A program made the position numbers and the translations under genes. From Bacteroidota bacterium (GTDB taxonomy: Bacteria; Bacteroidota; Bacteroidia; Chitinophagales; Chitinophagaceae), in contig JAGWRO010000024.1 of the NCBI GenBank assembly GCA_028876495.1, positions 1 through 64,000 of the forward strand: 64,000 bases of DNA, in the 5' to 3' direction. The notes below the pieces were generated by a model, which saw only the letters and a list, made by a program, of their open reading frames with translations, ran no database searches and was not told where the DNA came from. Below, in pieces: positions 44,683 to 54,044 of the stretch (the first letter of the stretch is position 1; each line of letters opens with the position of its first letter).

Positions 44683-46023
44683 TTATTGATTGGTTGATGA
44701 GGTGAGAAGTTGAATGTAAGCCCTGGTAACATTTGATGTAAAAACAGCCTGTGACAAAGTGAATTTTTGTTGTGACAGTTGTGTGGCGGCCATCAAAACA
44801 TCAGTGGTATTTACCAACCCTTGTTGGTAGCGGTTTTGTAAAATATTTAATGCTTCCGATGCCTGGTCAACAGCTATTTTTTGTTGCCGGATATCGTTTT
44901 GAGCATCAGCGAGATCGCGGTAAGCTTTATTGAGTTCCAACTGGCTTTGATCCTTTTGATCGGTTAATTGCTCTGCCAATTTATTTCGCTCCAGTGTTTG
45001 TGTATTGATCGTGTTTTTGATACTGTTTCCGCTGAAAATATTCCATGTAAGCTGCACACCGGCCAGGTAGGCATTGGCACCAAAACCCAGCATGCGCTTA
45101 TCATTAAGCTGGTAGCTACCAAAAGCATTTAACTTCGGCAGGTAGCTCATCTTGCTTGATTTGATCATTAAATCGGTTGCTTCAATGGCCTTTTGCATTG
45201 CCAGCAAATCAGATCTTGAGGCCGCTACTTTTGTTGCTGAATCAATTTCAGTAATCTCTGTCGGAAGAGCGCTTACTTTATAGATCTTGCCACCGGGTTT
45301 TCCCATCAACAAACTGAGTTGGTCAGACGCATTGCTGACATTGCTCTTCGCTTTTGCCAGGTTACTTTTTACAGCTGCCAGGCGAACCTCTGCATTCAAT
45401 ACATCCGATTTTTGAACCAATCCTTGTTGGTAATGGTTATTGGTAAATGTGTAAACAGTTTGGGTAGTTTGTAAAGCCTCTTCCAGCGCTTTAACCGCAT
45501 CATAAGCCAATTGCAATTGCATATAAGCTTTCTGAGCTTCGAAGGTGAGATATTCTTTGGTTCGCTGGGTTTTATAATGATATAATTCTATCTGCTTATC
45601 AGCAGCTTTTCTTTTATACCACATATCCATATTTATTATGGGTTGCTGCACTTCAAGTTTTGTGGTAAAATCAGAAGTTCCGGATGGATGGTTTAGCAGA
45701 TCAGGGCTAAAATCATTTTGTGTAATTGACTTTTGCTGCAGTTTGAATCCAAAGGCATTCAATGGATTATTGGTGCTCATAGCCGTATAAGAAAAACCTA
45801 CCTGAGGTAAATAAACAGCTTCAGTTTGTTTATAATTTGAGGCAGCAATGTCTTCTTCAAACGTCGCTAATTTAATAGCTGAATTGTTGGTTAAAGTAGC
45901 GGCAATAGCGTCGTTTAAGGTTAAATTTGATGAAGTGTCCTGGGCTGAAACATCCGCCGGCATTGAATTTAAGAGTACGACTATCGCTACAATAAAAGTG
46001 AGAAACTTGTTTTTTCTACGCAT
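44683..46023 (-). CDS. TolC-family outer-membrane factor
   Basis: The product is 446 aa from the ATG at 46023; an in-frame upstream start would add 22 residues ahead of the signal peptide and would overlap the -7 box. A signal peptide (about 1-28) is followed by two structural repeats of the OEP family: LTLNDAIAATLTNNSAIKLATFE, the coiled segments YLTFEAQKAYMQLQLAYDAV, and in the second half RYQQGLVNTTDVLMAATQLS. It forms the outer-membrane exit duct for the RND pump. It is the first gene of the five-gene minus-strand unit. Confidence 0.9.
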   Translation of the reverse strand: MRRKNKFLTFIVAIVVLLNSMPADVSAQDTSSNLTLNDAIAATLTNNSAIKLATFEEDIAASNYKQTEAVYLPQVGFSYTAMSTNNPLNAFGFKLQQKSITQNDFSPDLLNHPSGTSDFTTKLEVQQPIINMDMWYKRKAADKQIELYHYKTQRTKEYLTFEAQKAYMQLQLAYDAVKALEEALQTTQTVYTFTNNHYQQGLVQKSDVLNAEVRLAAVKSNLAKAKSNVSNASDQLSLLMGKPGGKIYKVSALPTEITEIDSATKVAASRSDLLAMQKAIEATDLMIKSSKMSYLPKLNAFGSYQLNDKRMLGFGANAYLAGVQLTWNIFSGNSIKNTINTQTLERNKLAEQLTDQKDQSQLELNKAYRDLADAQNDIRQQKIAVDQASEALNILQNRYQQGLVNTTDVLMAATQLSQQKFTLSQAVFTSNVTRAYIQLLTSSTNQ

Positions 46024-46042
46024 CAATATTTTAATTTGCGTG

Positions 46043-46050
46043 CAAAAGTA
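46043..46050 (-). promoter_or_regulatory. -7 box of the efflux operon
   Basis: On the minus strand the sequence is TACTTTTG followed by C, an exact TAnnTTTG. It lies 20 bases upstream of the ATG at 46023, so the transcript would have a very short leader. A TTTTG lies a few bases further than the ideal -33 distance. Confidence 0.5.
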
Positions 46051-46089
46051 ACTGCACCAAAATCCCCGTGGTGTAACAAAAGTCACCAA

Positions 46090-46437
46090 GGCTGTTATTT
46101 ATTATTCAAAAGGATGAAACAGGTCTGAAAAGATTTGCACTCATTTAATGCATGTGATCATCACCATTATAAATCCCAAAACAGAAATCCCGTTTAAAAC
46201 CTGGTTTACTGTAAATAGAAAAGAATATGGAAGACGTTAGTTACAAAATAATCACGACTGGACTTACTAAAGCATACCGCAAAACGGCAAAGCCATACCA
46301 GGATTCACTTTTGAAAAATCCATTTTTATTCTTTTTATAAAATATTCCGTACCAAGAGAAATACTTATATGCTTGTATAGCGGAGGGTCTTTTGCTGCTT
46401 GTATATCTACAATAATGCAATTCTCCTGAGATGGATA
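46090..46437. other. Intergenic gap between the efflux and arsenic operons
   Basis: This 348-base stretch contains a GGTTTACTGTAAAT copy of the recurring motif at 46203-46216 and a 37-codon plus-strand frame starting at 46227 that matches nothing known and has no supporting signals. Otherwise it shows AT-rich spacer. The two flanking operons are both on the minus strand, so the efflux promoter must lie at the left edge of this gap. Confidence 0.5.
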
Positions 46438-47517
46438 TTAAATGTTTTGCAATTGTTTTGTGTAGTATTTTTTTCTAAACCAAAAAGCTACATTAACCAG
46501 GGATATTAATGCAGGCACTTCAACCAGCGGACCGATGACGCCGGCAAAAGCCTGGCCGCTGTTAATCCCAAATACCCCGATGGCTACAGCTATCGCCAAT
46601 TCAAAATTATTACCTGCTGCCGTAAAGGCTATCGATGTATTCGTTGAATAATCCGCTCCCATTTTTTTACCAATAAAGAAGCTCACCAAAAACATGATGG
46701 CAAAATAGATTACTAGCGGTATGGCTATTCGAACTACATCGAAAGGAATCTGTACAATCAATTCACCCTTCAGGCTAAACATTACAATTATGGTAAATAA
46801 TAAAGCTATTAAAGTAATTGGCGAGATAAAAGGAACGAATTTATTTTGATACCAGTCATCGCCTTTTACTTTTCTCAAAACGATCCTGGTGATAACGCCT
46901 GCGACAAAAGGAATGCCTAAATAGATAGCTACGCTCTTTGCAATCTGGCCTATGGTAATATCAACAACAGAACCCCGTATGCCGAATAACGGCGGAAGCA
47001 TGGTAACGAACACGTAAGCATATACGCTGTAGAGTAATACCTGAAAAATACTGTTCAATGCCACTAACCCTGCAGCATATTCGCGGCTGCCTCCTGCCAG
47101 TTCGTTCCACACAATAACCATGGCAATACACCTGGCTAAACCAATCAAAATTAATCCGACCATATATGCCGGATAACCATGCAAAAAGATAATAGCGAGA
47201 AAGAACATGAGTACCGGACCTATCACCCAATTAAGCAATAATGAAACACCCAATACTTTTGTGTTTTTAAATACTTCTTTTAATTTATCATACTTCACTT
47301 TTGCAAATGGTGGATACATCATCAATATTAATCCTACTGCCAAAGGAATATTAGTGGTGCCCGAAGAAAATGAATTGATGAAGTTGGAAGAAGATGGAAA
47401 GAAGTAACCAATGGCAACTCCAATTCCCATCGCCAAAAATATCCAGAGTGTTAAATACCTGTCTAAGAATCTTAATTTTTTTCTTTCGTTTGCCGGGGCG
47501 CAGTCGTTTGCTGACAT
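46438..47517 (-). CDS. acr3: Arsenite efflux transporter, ACR3 family
   Basis: A 359-aa inner-membrane carrier with ten predicted helices. The conserved functional Cys lies in [18 protein letters not shown] (about C130). The first helices read [17 protein letters not shown] and [17 protein letters not shown], and the late segment is [18 protein letters not shown]. It exports arsenite using the proton gradient. It is the last gene of the arsR-arsM-arsN2-arsC-acr3 unit on the minus strand, 84 bases after arsC. Confidence 0.92.
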   Translation of the reverse strand: MSANDCAPANERKKLRFLDRYLTLWIFLAMGIGVAIGYFFPSSSNFINSFSSGTTNIPLAVGLILMMYPPFAKVKYDKLKEVFKNTKVLGVSLLLNWVIGPVLMFFLAIIFLHGYPAYMVGLILIGLARCIAMVIVWNELAGGSREYAAGLVALNSIFQVLLYSVYAYVFVTMLPPLFGIRGSVVDITIGQIAKSVAIYLGIPFVAGVITRIVLRKVKGDDWYQNKFVPFISPITLIALLFTIIVMFSLKGELIVQIPFDVVRIAIPLVIYFAIMFLVSFFIGKKMGADYSTNTSIAFTAAGNNFELAIAVAIGVFGINSGQAFAGVIGPLVEVPALISLVNVAFWFRKKYYTKQLQNI

Positions 47518-47601
47518 GATTATTTAAATAAATATTGTATTACTTTAATGGTTGCTCTTATTAAAAATATTGGTTGTACAGATCATCCGCCTTTTATTAG
47601 C

Positions 47602-48072
47602 TCACTCTTCGCTGGCTGTGTATATGCTATCCTGCATCCAGAAACCGGGCCTGTTTACCTCTTCAATAAATTGAATCACTTTCTCTTTTATTTCATCTCT
47701 TACCACACGAACTTTTGCAAGTATTTCTTCGTCAGTACCGGTGAATTTAGAAGGGTCCGGAAAAGACCAGGCAATTCTTTTTAATATACCCGGAAAGACA
47801 GGACATCTTTCAGCAGCTTCCTTCTCACACACGGTTATTACCGCCTGGTATAGTTTGCCTTGTCTAAATAAATGAAAAACTTCTTTAGTTTCATTATTGC
47901 TGATATCAATTCCAACTTCCTGCATTGCGCGGATAACATAAGGATTCAATTTACCTTTTTCAATACCGGCGCTTTCGGCTTTAAACTTCCCATTGCCCAA
48001 CTGGTTTAGAAAGGCTTCTGCCATCTGGCTCCTGGCCGAATTATGGATACAGACAAATAAGATTTTATACAT
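47602..48072 (-). CDS. arsC: Arsenate reductase, LMW-phosphatase type
   Basis: A 156-aa enzyme of the low-molecular-weight tyrosine phosphatase fold, reducing arsenate to arsenite. The P-loop is [14 protein letters not shown] (Cys8 to Arg14). [16 protein letters not shown] (about 81-96) holds the two redox cysteines of the thioredoxin-linked group, and SFPDPS (about 106) carries the general-acid Asp. It follows arsN2 by 12 bases. Its product, arsenite, is the substrate of the acr3 and arsM products. Confidence 0.9.
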   Translation of the reverse strand: MYKILFVCIHNSARSQMAEAFLNQLGNGKFKAESAGIEKGKLNPYVIRAMQEVGIDISNNETKEVFHLFRQGKLYQAVITVCEKEAAERCPVFPGILKRIAWSFPDPSKFTGTDEEILAKVRVVRDEIKEKVIQFIEEVNRPGFWMQDSIYTASEE

Positions 48073-48084
48073 TGGCTCACATTT

Positions 48085-48534
48085 TTAATTGAGATTTTTT
48101 TTCATAACAATTGCACTTACAGGGCAAACATTTTTAAACTCAGAAGAGGCTTTAATTGCTTCAGGCGTTTCGTCTCGTGTTACGGTTTTGTAACCTTTTC
48201 TTTCAAAATAAAGGGGCGCAGTTTCTGTAAGAAGATAGATGCAATTAATTCCCAAAGCAAGTGCGCCACTCTCTAATTCTTTTACCAGGCCGGATGCAAT
48301 GCTTCTATTTCTATGTTCTTTGTTTACAACCATCGATCTCAACAAACCACAATTAGCAAGTTGTTCTAATCCAATTGCAGCAACTACTTCGTCCCCTTCC
48401 AATGCCACCAAAAAATTATCCAATGAACCAGGTAAATCTTCAGTCGGAAGATTCTCTGATTGCAATAATGAAATGATTGATTGCCTTTGATCTTCCTTAG
48501 CCTTTACTATTTTGATTGATTGTATTGTCGTCAT
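48085..48534 (-). CDS. arsN2: Arsenic-linked GNAT acetyltransferase ArsN2
   Basis: A 149-aa GNAT protein. Signatures: LQSENLPTEDLPGSLDNFLVALEGDEVVAAIGLE near the N terminus, LLRSMVVNKEHRNRSIASGLV with the acetyl-CoA loop (about 68-88), and the C-terminal LTETAPLYFERKGYKTVTRDETPEAIKASSEFKNVCP, typical of ArsN2. The enzyme is thought to acetylate an organoarsenical or related compound. It lies between arsM and arsC with 12-15 base spacers, so it is co-transcribed. Confidence 0.85.
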   Translation of the reverse strand: MTTIQSIKIVKAKEDQRQSIISLLQSENLPTEDLPGSLDNFLVALEGDEVVAAIGLEQLANCGLLRSMVVNKEHRNRSIASGLVKELESGALALGINCIYLLTETAPLYFERKGYKTVTRDETPEAIKASSEFKNVCPVSAIVMKKNLN

Positions 48535-48549
48535 AGAAAAGAATGGTTA

Positions 48550-49398
48550 TTAATTACAGCAATCAGGGCCACAGCAAGCTACTTTTTCTTCTACAGGCTT
48601 TTCAGCATAAACCGTTATACTGCGTATACCCGTTCCCGATAGTTTAAAAGATTCAATTTGTTCTTTTGATAAATAATTGCTCAGGATATCGTCCGGTACA
48701 ATGATTGGTTTATCTTTTTGAATCGTAATATTTGTAAAACCGTTAGTCCCGATCAATTCAAGATACACTTGTTTTTGAATGGCTCCTGACACACAGCCTG
48801 CATACATTTCTGCAGCTTCCTTAATTTGTTTAGGCAATTCACCTTCTAATACAATATCGGAAATGCTAAAGTGCCCTCCAGGTTTTAGAACACGAAAAAT
48901 TTCTTTAATAACGCCATCTTTATTGGGAACTAAATTGAGCACACAATTACTAACCACTACGTCTGCAACATTTGAAGTGAGCGGCATCTTTTCGATATCT
49001 CCCTGCCTGAACTCTACATTATTAAATCCCCGTACTTCATTATTTTGTCTTGCTCTTTCAATCATGGCCGGCGTAAAATCTATACCGATAACTTTACCTG
49101 TTTCACCGGTTTCATGCCTTGCTATGAAAGCATCGTTTCCTGCGCCACTGCCTAAGTCAATCACTACATCCCCTTTTTTAATTTTAGCAAATTGAGTTGG
49201 TAGCCCGCAGCCCAAACCCAAATCAGCATCAGCATTATAACCTTCTAAAGAGGTATAATCATCTGCCATTAAATTATACACTTCTGTGCTGCAACCACCT
49301 GCACCGCAACAGGAAGACTGATTGGTTTCTTTATCCTGTAACGCTATTTCTGAATACTTCTCCTGTACCAATTTTTTTACCTTATCCTGAATTTCCAT
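48550..49398 (-). CDS. arsM: Arsenite S-adenosylmethionine methyltransferase
   Basis: A 282-aa enzyme that methylates As(III) using SAM. SAM site: VIDLGSGAGNDAF (about 80-92). Arsenic-binding cysteines are visible in GLGCGLP (about C64), SNCVLNLVP (about C150) and MYAGCVSGA (about C201); a further CC pair is at 30-31. The C terminus ends in CCGPDCCN, a cysteine-rich tail. The ATG at 49398 is 20 bases from an ArsR-like operator (49418-49433). It follows arsR on the same strand. Confidence 0.9.
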   Translation of the reverse strand: MEIQDKVKKLVQEKYSEIALQDKETNQSSCCGAGGCSTEVYNLMADDYTSLEGYNADADLGLGCGLPTQFAKIKKGDVVIDLGSGAGNDAFIARHETGETGKVIGIDFTPAMIERARQNNEVRGFNNVEFRQGDIEKMPLTSNVADVVVSNCVLNLVPNKDGVIKEIFRVLKPGGHFSISDIVLEGELPKQIKEAAEMYAGCVSGAIQKQVYLELIGTNGFTNITIQKDKPIIVPDDILSNYLSKEQIESFKLSGTGIRSITVYAEKPVEEKVACCGPDCCN

Positions 49399-49417
49399 TA
49401 TGCTATATTTTAATTTT

Positions 49418-49433
49418 ATCGAAATATTGCGAT
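49418..49433 (-). promoter_or_regulatory. ArsR-type operator ahead of arsM
   Basis: The palindrome ATCGAAATATTGCGAT lies between arsR and arsM, 20 bases from the arsM start. It resembles the site in front of arsR (49788-49802): both share CG, AATATT in the centre and CG on the other side. This suggests separate repression of the second part of the operon. Confidence 0.6.
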
Positions 49434-49452
49434 AATAAATTTTAAAAAAAAG

Positions 49453-49782
49453 TTAGCAGCATTTGATGCCATCCTTAAATGTTTCAAACATTTGATTTAA
49501 AGCAGCCTGAGCAGCTTTCCATTGTTTTACGTCAATGCAGTAACAAACTTTTGCACCTTCAATTTCCCCGGTTATTAATCCTGCTTCTTTCAATTCTTTT
49601 AAATGTTGTGAAACGGTACTTTGAGAAAGAGGTAATTCATCTACTATATCTCCGCAAACACATGTTTGCCGCTTAGCTAATAAATTTAATATAGCAATTC
49701 TTGCCGGATGGCCCAAAGCCTTTGCAATATCTGCAAGCTTGTTTTCCTTTACACTGAATTGATATGATTTTGTAGCACCCAT
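49453..49782 (-). CDS. arsR: ArsR-family arsenite-responsive repressor
   Basis: A 109-aa winged-helix repressor. The arsenite site is [12 protein letters not shown] (C41 and C43), the ELCVCDL-type position at the start of the recognition region. [19 protein letters not shown] (about 51-69) is the DNA-reading helix, and the last residues are CC. In the absence of As(III) it would block the operon; binding of arsenite releases it. It is the first gene of the ars unit, with a promoter and operator directly upstream. Confidence 0.92.
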   Translation of the reverse strand: MGATKSYQFSVKENKLADIAKALGHPARIAILNLLAKRQTCVCGDIVDELPLSQSTVSQHLKELKEAGLITGEIEGAKVCYCIDVKQWKAAQAALNQMFETFKDGIKCC

Positions 49783-49787
49783 TATAA

Positions 49788-49821
49788 ACGCAATATTACG
49801 ATAGGTTTTTGATTTTGCAAA
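49788..49821 (-). promoter_or_regulatory. arsR promoter overlapped by an ArsR-type operator
   Basis: On the minus strand TTTG (49818-49821) and TAATATTG (49791-49798) are separated by 19 bases, a close match to the -33/-7 pattern. The palindrome ACGCAATATTACGAT (49788-49802) covers the -7 box. A repressor bound here would block polymerase, which fits autoregulation. No other feature was seen between this site and 49960. Confidence 0.65.
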
Positions 49822-50004
49822 ATTTTTTGTGGGGAATTAATGGTCTCTTTTCGAAAGAATACCTTCGAAATTTGCAACGCTTTCTCTTGGAATTTTACTG
49901 GCAAACGTGTAGGTAAATATGATGCCTGACATCGTTTTATATTTAATTTTTAACCGCACGACAGGTTTACTATATTGCATAATCAAAATCTCCAAAAATT
50001 GATC

Positions 50005-51102
50005 ATGATTCGATACAATTTATTGCTGCTTTATATTTTTACCGTTTCATTTTGCAACGCCCAAAAAAAGAAATCAGTTAATATAAACGTGATCGCATAC
50101 TATGCCGGCAGACCAACCATGATCGATAGCTTCCAGGTGGAAAAACTCACGCATCTTATTTTCAGTTTTTGTCATTTAAAAGGCGACTCGCTTGCCGTAA
50201 TGAATGCGGTAGACAGTCAAACGATCAAAAATATGGTGGCGCTAAAAAAAAGAAACCCGGAATTGAAAGTAATGTTATCGCTTGGTGGATGGGGCGGATG
50301 CAAAACATGCTCTGCAATTTTTTCTACCAAAAAGGCAAGAAAAACATTTGCTGAAACGACAAAAGAATTAACGGATTATTTTGGCACTGACGGAATTGAC
50401 CTGGATTGGGAATATCCTGTGATAGCAGGTTTTCCCGGGCATCCTTATAGTCTTGACGATAAAGACAATTTTACAGCTTTGGTAAAACAGCTAAGAAAAA
50501 AGCTGGGTAAAAAGCACGAGATCAGTTTTGCGGCCGGTGGTTTTAGTGCTTATATTAATTCTTCGATTAATTGGAAAAAAGTAATGCCTTTGGTGAACCG
50601 CGTAAACCTTATGAGCTATGATCTCACCTCCGGGGATAGCAAGGTTTCAGGACATCATACCCCGTTGTATTCAACACCGGAAGAACCTGAGTCAGTTGAT
50701 GAAGGAGTAAAGGAACTTATTGCTGCGGGTGTTCATCCCAATAAAATCGCCATTGGTGCTGCTTTTTATGCAAGAATATTTGAAGTGTCCGATACTACCA
50801 ATCACGGACTGAATCAACCTGCAAGATTTTATCACGGATTATCTTACAAAAGTTTTTCAGATACACTAACAGAGGCAAATGGCTTTACACAATATTGGGA
50901 TCCGGTAGCCCAGGCGCCTTATGCTTTTAATACGGGCAGAAAATTATTTGCCACTTATGATGACTCTGTTTCCATAAAATTAAAAACAGAATATGCTGCA
51001 CGACATCACCTTAATGGAATTATGTTATGGCAACTTGTCGATGACCGTTTTGAAAATGGATTACTGAATGTAATTTATGAAGTGAATAAGAAAAGTGAAT
51101 AA
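50005..51102 (+). CDS. Secreted glycoside hydrolase family 18 (chitinase-like)
   Basis: The product is 365 aa from the ATG at 50005; a TTG 30 bases upstream would add residues ahead of the signal peptide (MIRYNLLLLYIFTVSFCNAQ). The GH18 barrel shows VMLSLGGWGGCK (substrate strand) and the catalytic DGIDLDWEYP (about 124-133, Glu the acid), then VNLMSYDLTSG and IMLWQLVDDRFENGLL. It is likely to hydrolyse chitin or N-glycan-type beta-1,4-GlcNAc in the periplasm or medium. A GGTTTACTATA motif lies about 40 bases upstream. Confidence 0.88.
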   Translation: MIRYNLLLLYIFTVSFCNAQKKKSVNINVIAYYAGRPTMIDSFQVEKLTHLIFSFCHLKGDSLAVMNAVDSQTIKNMVALKKRNPELKVMLSLGGWGGCKTCSAIFSTKKARKTFAETTKELTDYFGTDGIDLDWEYPVIAGFPGHPYSLDDKDNFTALVKQLRKKLGKKHEISFAAGGFSAYINSSINWKKVMPLVNRVNLMSYDLTSGDSKVSGHHTPLYSTPEEPESVDEGVKELIAAGVHPNKIAIGAAFYARIFEVSDTTNHGLNQPARFYHGLSYKSFSDTLTEANGFTQYWDPVAQAPYAFNTGRKLFATYDDSVSIKLKTEYAARHHLNGIMLWQLVDDRFENGLLNVIYEVNKKSE

Positions 51103-51162
51103 GCAATAAGGATATAACTTTTGTACTCATAAATCATAAGTACTTAATTATAGAGAAAGGGC

Positions 51163-51271
51163 GCATTTCAAATGGGCGCACGGACATGCTGCTTGTGGGC
51201 GGTGTGTTCCCACCGCCCACGGCGGCCTGCACCGGTTGATGTCTTCACCAACCGGCTACAATTTGAAATGC
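51163..51271. repeat. MITE-like palindromic element, copy 3 (complete)
   Basis: A 109-bp element bounded by GCATTTCAAAT (51163-51173) and its exact inverse ATTTGAAATGC (51261-51271). Inside are TGGGCGGTG facing CACCGCCCAC and an ACCGGTTG / CAACCGG pair. It occupies most of the gap between the GH18 gene and the lectin-like gene. No open frame is present. Confidence 0.75.
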
Positions 51272-51349
51272 CTGGAGAAAGGCCAATAAAAGTTAATTCT
51301 GAATAGATGTATATTTACACCTGCATTTTCACTATAAATTTTATGGTCA

Positions 51350-53665
51350 TTGCTTCCATATAAATCTTTTATCTATAGGCTGTTTTTCTTTTTGTTGCTT
51401 TCCATATTCACCAATCACACTTTTGGACAGAATTATGTATTTGCGCAACTAACGGGTTCACCAATGAACACTTCCGGCTGGAATTTGCAGGGAGCAGCCA
51501 AAGTTACCAATGTTACCGGCACTGGAAATTCTGAGCTTCTTATATGCCCCGTTAACCAACCCAGCGGCGCTGCTTTTTTCAAACAACCTATCAATCTTTC
51601 GATGTGCAGTCGCTGGAAAGCTGAATTTGATTTTCGGATGTTTGATGGTGACGGCGCTGACGGGCTTGCCTTTTGTTTCCTTGATGTGCCGCCTTCCGGT
51701 TTTGTTACCGGGGCTGGATTGGGGATACCGGCAACGGCCAATGGTTTAAAAATTTGTTTTGACACCTGGAATAATTGCATTCCTTTCAATCCCAACACTG
51801 TTCACAATGATATGCCTAAAGTCGAGATCCGCTGGGGAAATGGTTACAATGAATGTAACAGCCAGCCTACAAGGAATAACGCTGATGGTAAAATATCCTT
51901 CATCCGCTCCACCAATTACAACCATGCAGAAATCATATACGATAATGGAAACATACAGGTGTTTGTAAACGATAGCCTAATGATCACCGGATACCAGCAA
52001 TTTAATTTTTACGGTTATCTTGGTTTCACAGCCAGCACCGGAGGATACAATGATAATCATTCTATAAAAAATGTAGTGGTGTATACTGAAATGCCACCTT
52101 CCTTTGCAGGCAATTCTACTGCAATGTGTCCCGGTGATACGATCAGTCTGGGAGGTGCTCCCAATTCCACTTATGCCTATTCATGGTTTCCCTCAAGTGG
52201 ATTAAGTGATACAACTTCATCAGCGCCATTATTGCATCTATCGAACGATTCCGCCAATTCACAGATTCATACCTACTATATAAAAACGGCTTTTGCCACC
52301 AACCCGGGTTGCGCTTCATTGGATAGTGTAGCAATAAGCGTCTATCCAAAACCAAAGATCAATTTTATCAATCCTGAAATTTGCCTGCATGATGCATTGG
52401 CACAATTTACCGACAGTAGTTACACGGGGGATAACAGCACCTTGCCTTTTATATATAGCTGGAATTTTGGGGACTCAAATGCACAACCCTACAATCCTAA
52501 CTCATCTTCATTGCAAAATCCTGCTCACCATTATTCTGCAGAAGGCAATTATATGGTAGACCTCAAAGTTACCAATAGCAAAGGCTGCACGGATAGTATC
52601 AGTAAAATATTTACCGTAAACGGAGCGGTTCCCAAATCAGTCTTTGATGTGAATACCCCGTATGCATTGTGTAGCAACAGAGCTGTACAGCTAACCAACC
52701 AGTCTTCAGTTGATTTTGGTACCATTACAAAAATTCAGTTGTTTTGGGGAGATTCTTCAGGCATTTCCTCAATAGATGAACAGCCTTATCCCGGCAAAAT
52801 ATACAATCATAATTATCCGCCGGCAATCACTTCGGCCGATTCTGCCTTTACCATTAAAATGGTTGCTTTCTCCGGAATTTCCTGCCAGGATGAAGTAAGT
52901 GAACAGATCAAAGTGCTTCGTGCACCTCAAATTCAATACACTCCTGTTGCTGCCGTTTGTGATAATTCTTCGCCATTTTCCATTACACCATATGCTGCCG
53001 TTCCGGATTTGCAGGGAAGCTTTTCTTATTCAGGAACAGGCGTTTCTTCTAATGGAATATTCAATCCCAAGCAAACGGGAGCAGGAAATGCAACCGTTTT
53101 TTATCAATTTATCGCCACTAATAATTGCATGGATTCCGGTTCTCAGCAGATAACCATTGTTCCTTCGCCCCGGGTGAATGCCGGTCCTGATGTATATTTA
53201 TTAAAAAATGAAACGGGCCAGATACAGGCAACCGCAACCGGCAATAATTTACAATACAGTTGGTACCCGGCAATTTACCTGAACGATGTGACCGTTCTTC
53301 AACCTTCAGTTACACCTCTCGATGATATTACTTACACGCTTACCGTTACCGGAACGGGTGGGTGCAAAGACAGTTCAACCGTGTCTGTAAAAATATTACC
53401 CGAACCACAAATACCTAATGCATTCACCCCCAATAATGACGGACTCAATGATACCTGGGGAATTCCTTATTTAAATTTATATGCCAAGTGTGATGTCAAG
53501 ATCTTTAACCGTTACGGCCAGTTAATCTTTCACTCTCAAGGGTATCAGCAGCCATGGGATGGAACTTTTAAAGGAGAGCCTATGCCTACGGGTGCTTACG
53601 TTTATATAATCGACACCAAAAGGCAAAAAAAATTATATACCGGAATTGTAACTTTGATTAGATAA
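51350..53665 (+). CDS. Lectin-like, PKD-type protein with gliding-motility-associated C-terminal domain
   Basis: A 771-aa secreted protein. A signal peptide (about 1-27) is followed by an L-type-lectin-like beta sandwich (about 28-245: WKAEFDFRMFDGDGADGLAF, GFTASTGGYNDNHSIKNVVV), PKD/Ig-like domains including FIYSWNFGDSNAQP (about 367-380), and a C-terminal type B T9SS domain (about 685-771: PNAFTPNNDGLNDTWGI, FNRYGQLIF, PTGAYVYII). The start is TTG at 51350 because the ATG at 51343 is out of frame and closes quickly. It is probably surface-exposed and glycan-binding. A TTTGTTGGTTTACTGC motif follows the stop. Confidence 0.8.
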   Translation: MLPYKSFIYRLFFFLLLSIFTNHTFGQNYVFAQLTGSPMNTSGWNLQGAAKVTNVTGTGNSELLICPVNQPSGAAFFKQPINLSMCSRWKAEFDFRMFDGDGADGLAFCFLDVPPSGFVTGAGLGIPATANGLKICFDTWNNCIPFNPNTVHNDMPKVEIRWGNGYNECNSQPTRNNADGKISFIRSTNYNHAEIIYDNGNIQVFVNDSLMITGYQQFNFYGYLGFTASTGGYNDNHSIKNVVVYTEMPPSFAGNSTAMCPGDTISLGGAPNSTYAYSWFPSSGLSDTTSSAPLLHLSNDSANSQIHTYYIKTAFATNPGCASLDSVAISVYPKPKINFINPEICLHDALAQFTDSSYTGDNSTLPFIYSWNFGDSNAQPYNPNSSSLQNPAHHYSAEGNYMVDLKVTNSKGCTDSISKIFTVNGAVPKSVFDVNTPYALCSNRAVQLTNQSSVDFGTITKIQLFWGDSSGISSIDEQPYPGKIYNHNYPPAITSADSAFTIKMVAFSGISCQDEVSEQIKVLRAPQIQYTPVAAVCDNSSPFSITPYAAVPDLQGSFSYSGTGVSSNGIFNPKQTGAGNATVFYQFIATNNCMDSGSQQITIVPSPRVNAGPDVYLLKNETGQIQATATGNNLQYSWYPAIYLNDVTVLQPSVTPLDDITYTLTVTGTGGCKDSSTVSVKILPEPQIPNAFTPNNDGLNDTWGIPYLNLYAKCDVKIFNRYGQLIFHSQGYQQPWDGTFKGEPMPTGAYVYIIDTKRQKKLYTGIVTLIR

Positions 53666-53744
53666 AAAACAGAAATCGCCAATTTTTGTTGGTTTACTGC
53701 TAATAATATTTGGGTATTAATTACCTTTATCGCAAAAAACTGCC

Positions 53745-54044
53745 ATGAAATACTTCATCACCTTAATCATTTTCTTTTTTCTGCTTGCCGGTTGTAAACA
53801 AAAAGTGTTAACAGGAGTTGCCTTACAAAATAAACTGATAGAAACGATGCATAATTACCTGGATACAACTCTCGCTCCCGACGCTCATTTTACAGTTAAA
53901 GATGTTGCTTTCTATCCTGAAGCTGAACATCATCTTTATAACTGCCGTTTTCATGTACGTATGCAATATAAAAACAGCGATACTACCGGTATAGTGATAG
54001 CCTCTATAACCAACGATTTTAAAACAATAGTTCGTACCCAATAG
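53745..54044 (+). CDS. Small hypothetical lipoprotein
   Basis: A 99-aa lipoprotein, MKYFITLIIFFFLLAGCKQK with lipobox Cys17. The mature part, TMHNYLDTTLAPDAHFTVKDVAFYPEAEHHLYNCRFHVRMQ and DTTGIVIASITNDFKTIVR, is probably a small beta-alpha domain. I do not recognise a family. It lies 80 bases after the lectin-like gene with a TTTGTTGGTTTACTG motif in the gap. The 54045-54309 gap after it leads to the receptor gene. Confidence 0.65.
   Translation: MKYFITLIIFFFLLAGCKQKVLTGVALQNKLIETMHNYLDTTLAPDAHFTVKDVAFYPEAEHHLYNCRFHVRMQYKNSDTTGIVIASITNDFKTIVRTQ

Noticed and set aside
46227-46340. A 37-codon plus-strand ORF in the efflux/ars gap
   Set aside because: No promoter, no pattern, low complexity end (NPFLFFL); nothing supports it as a gene.
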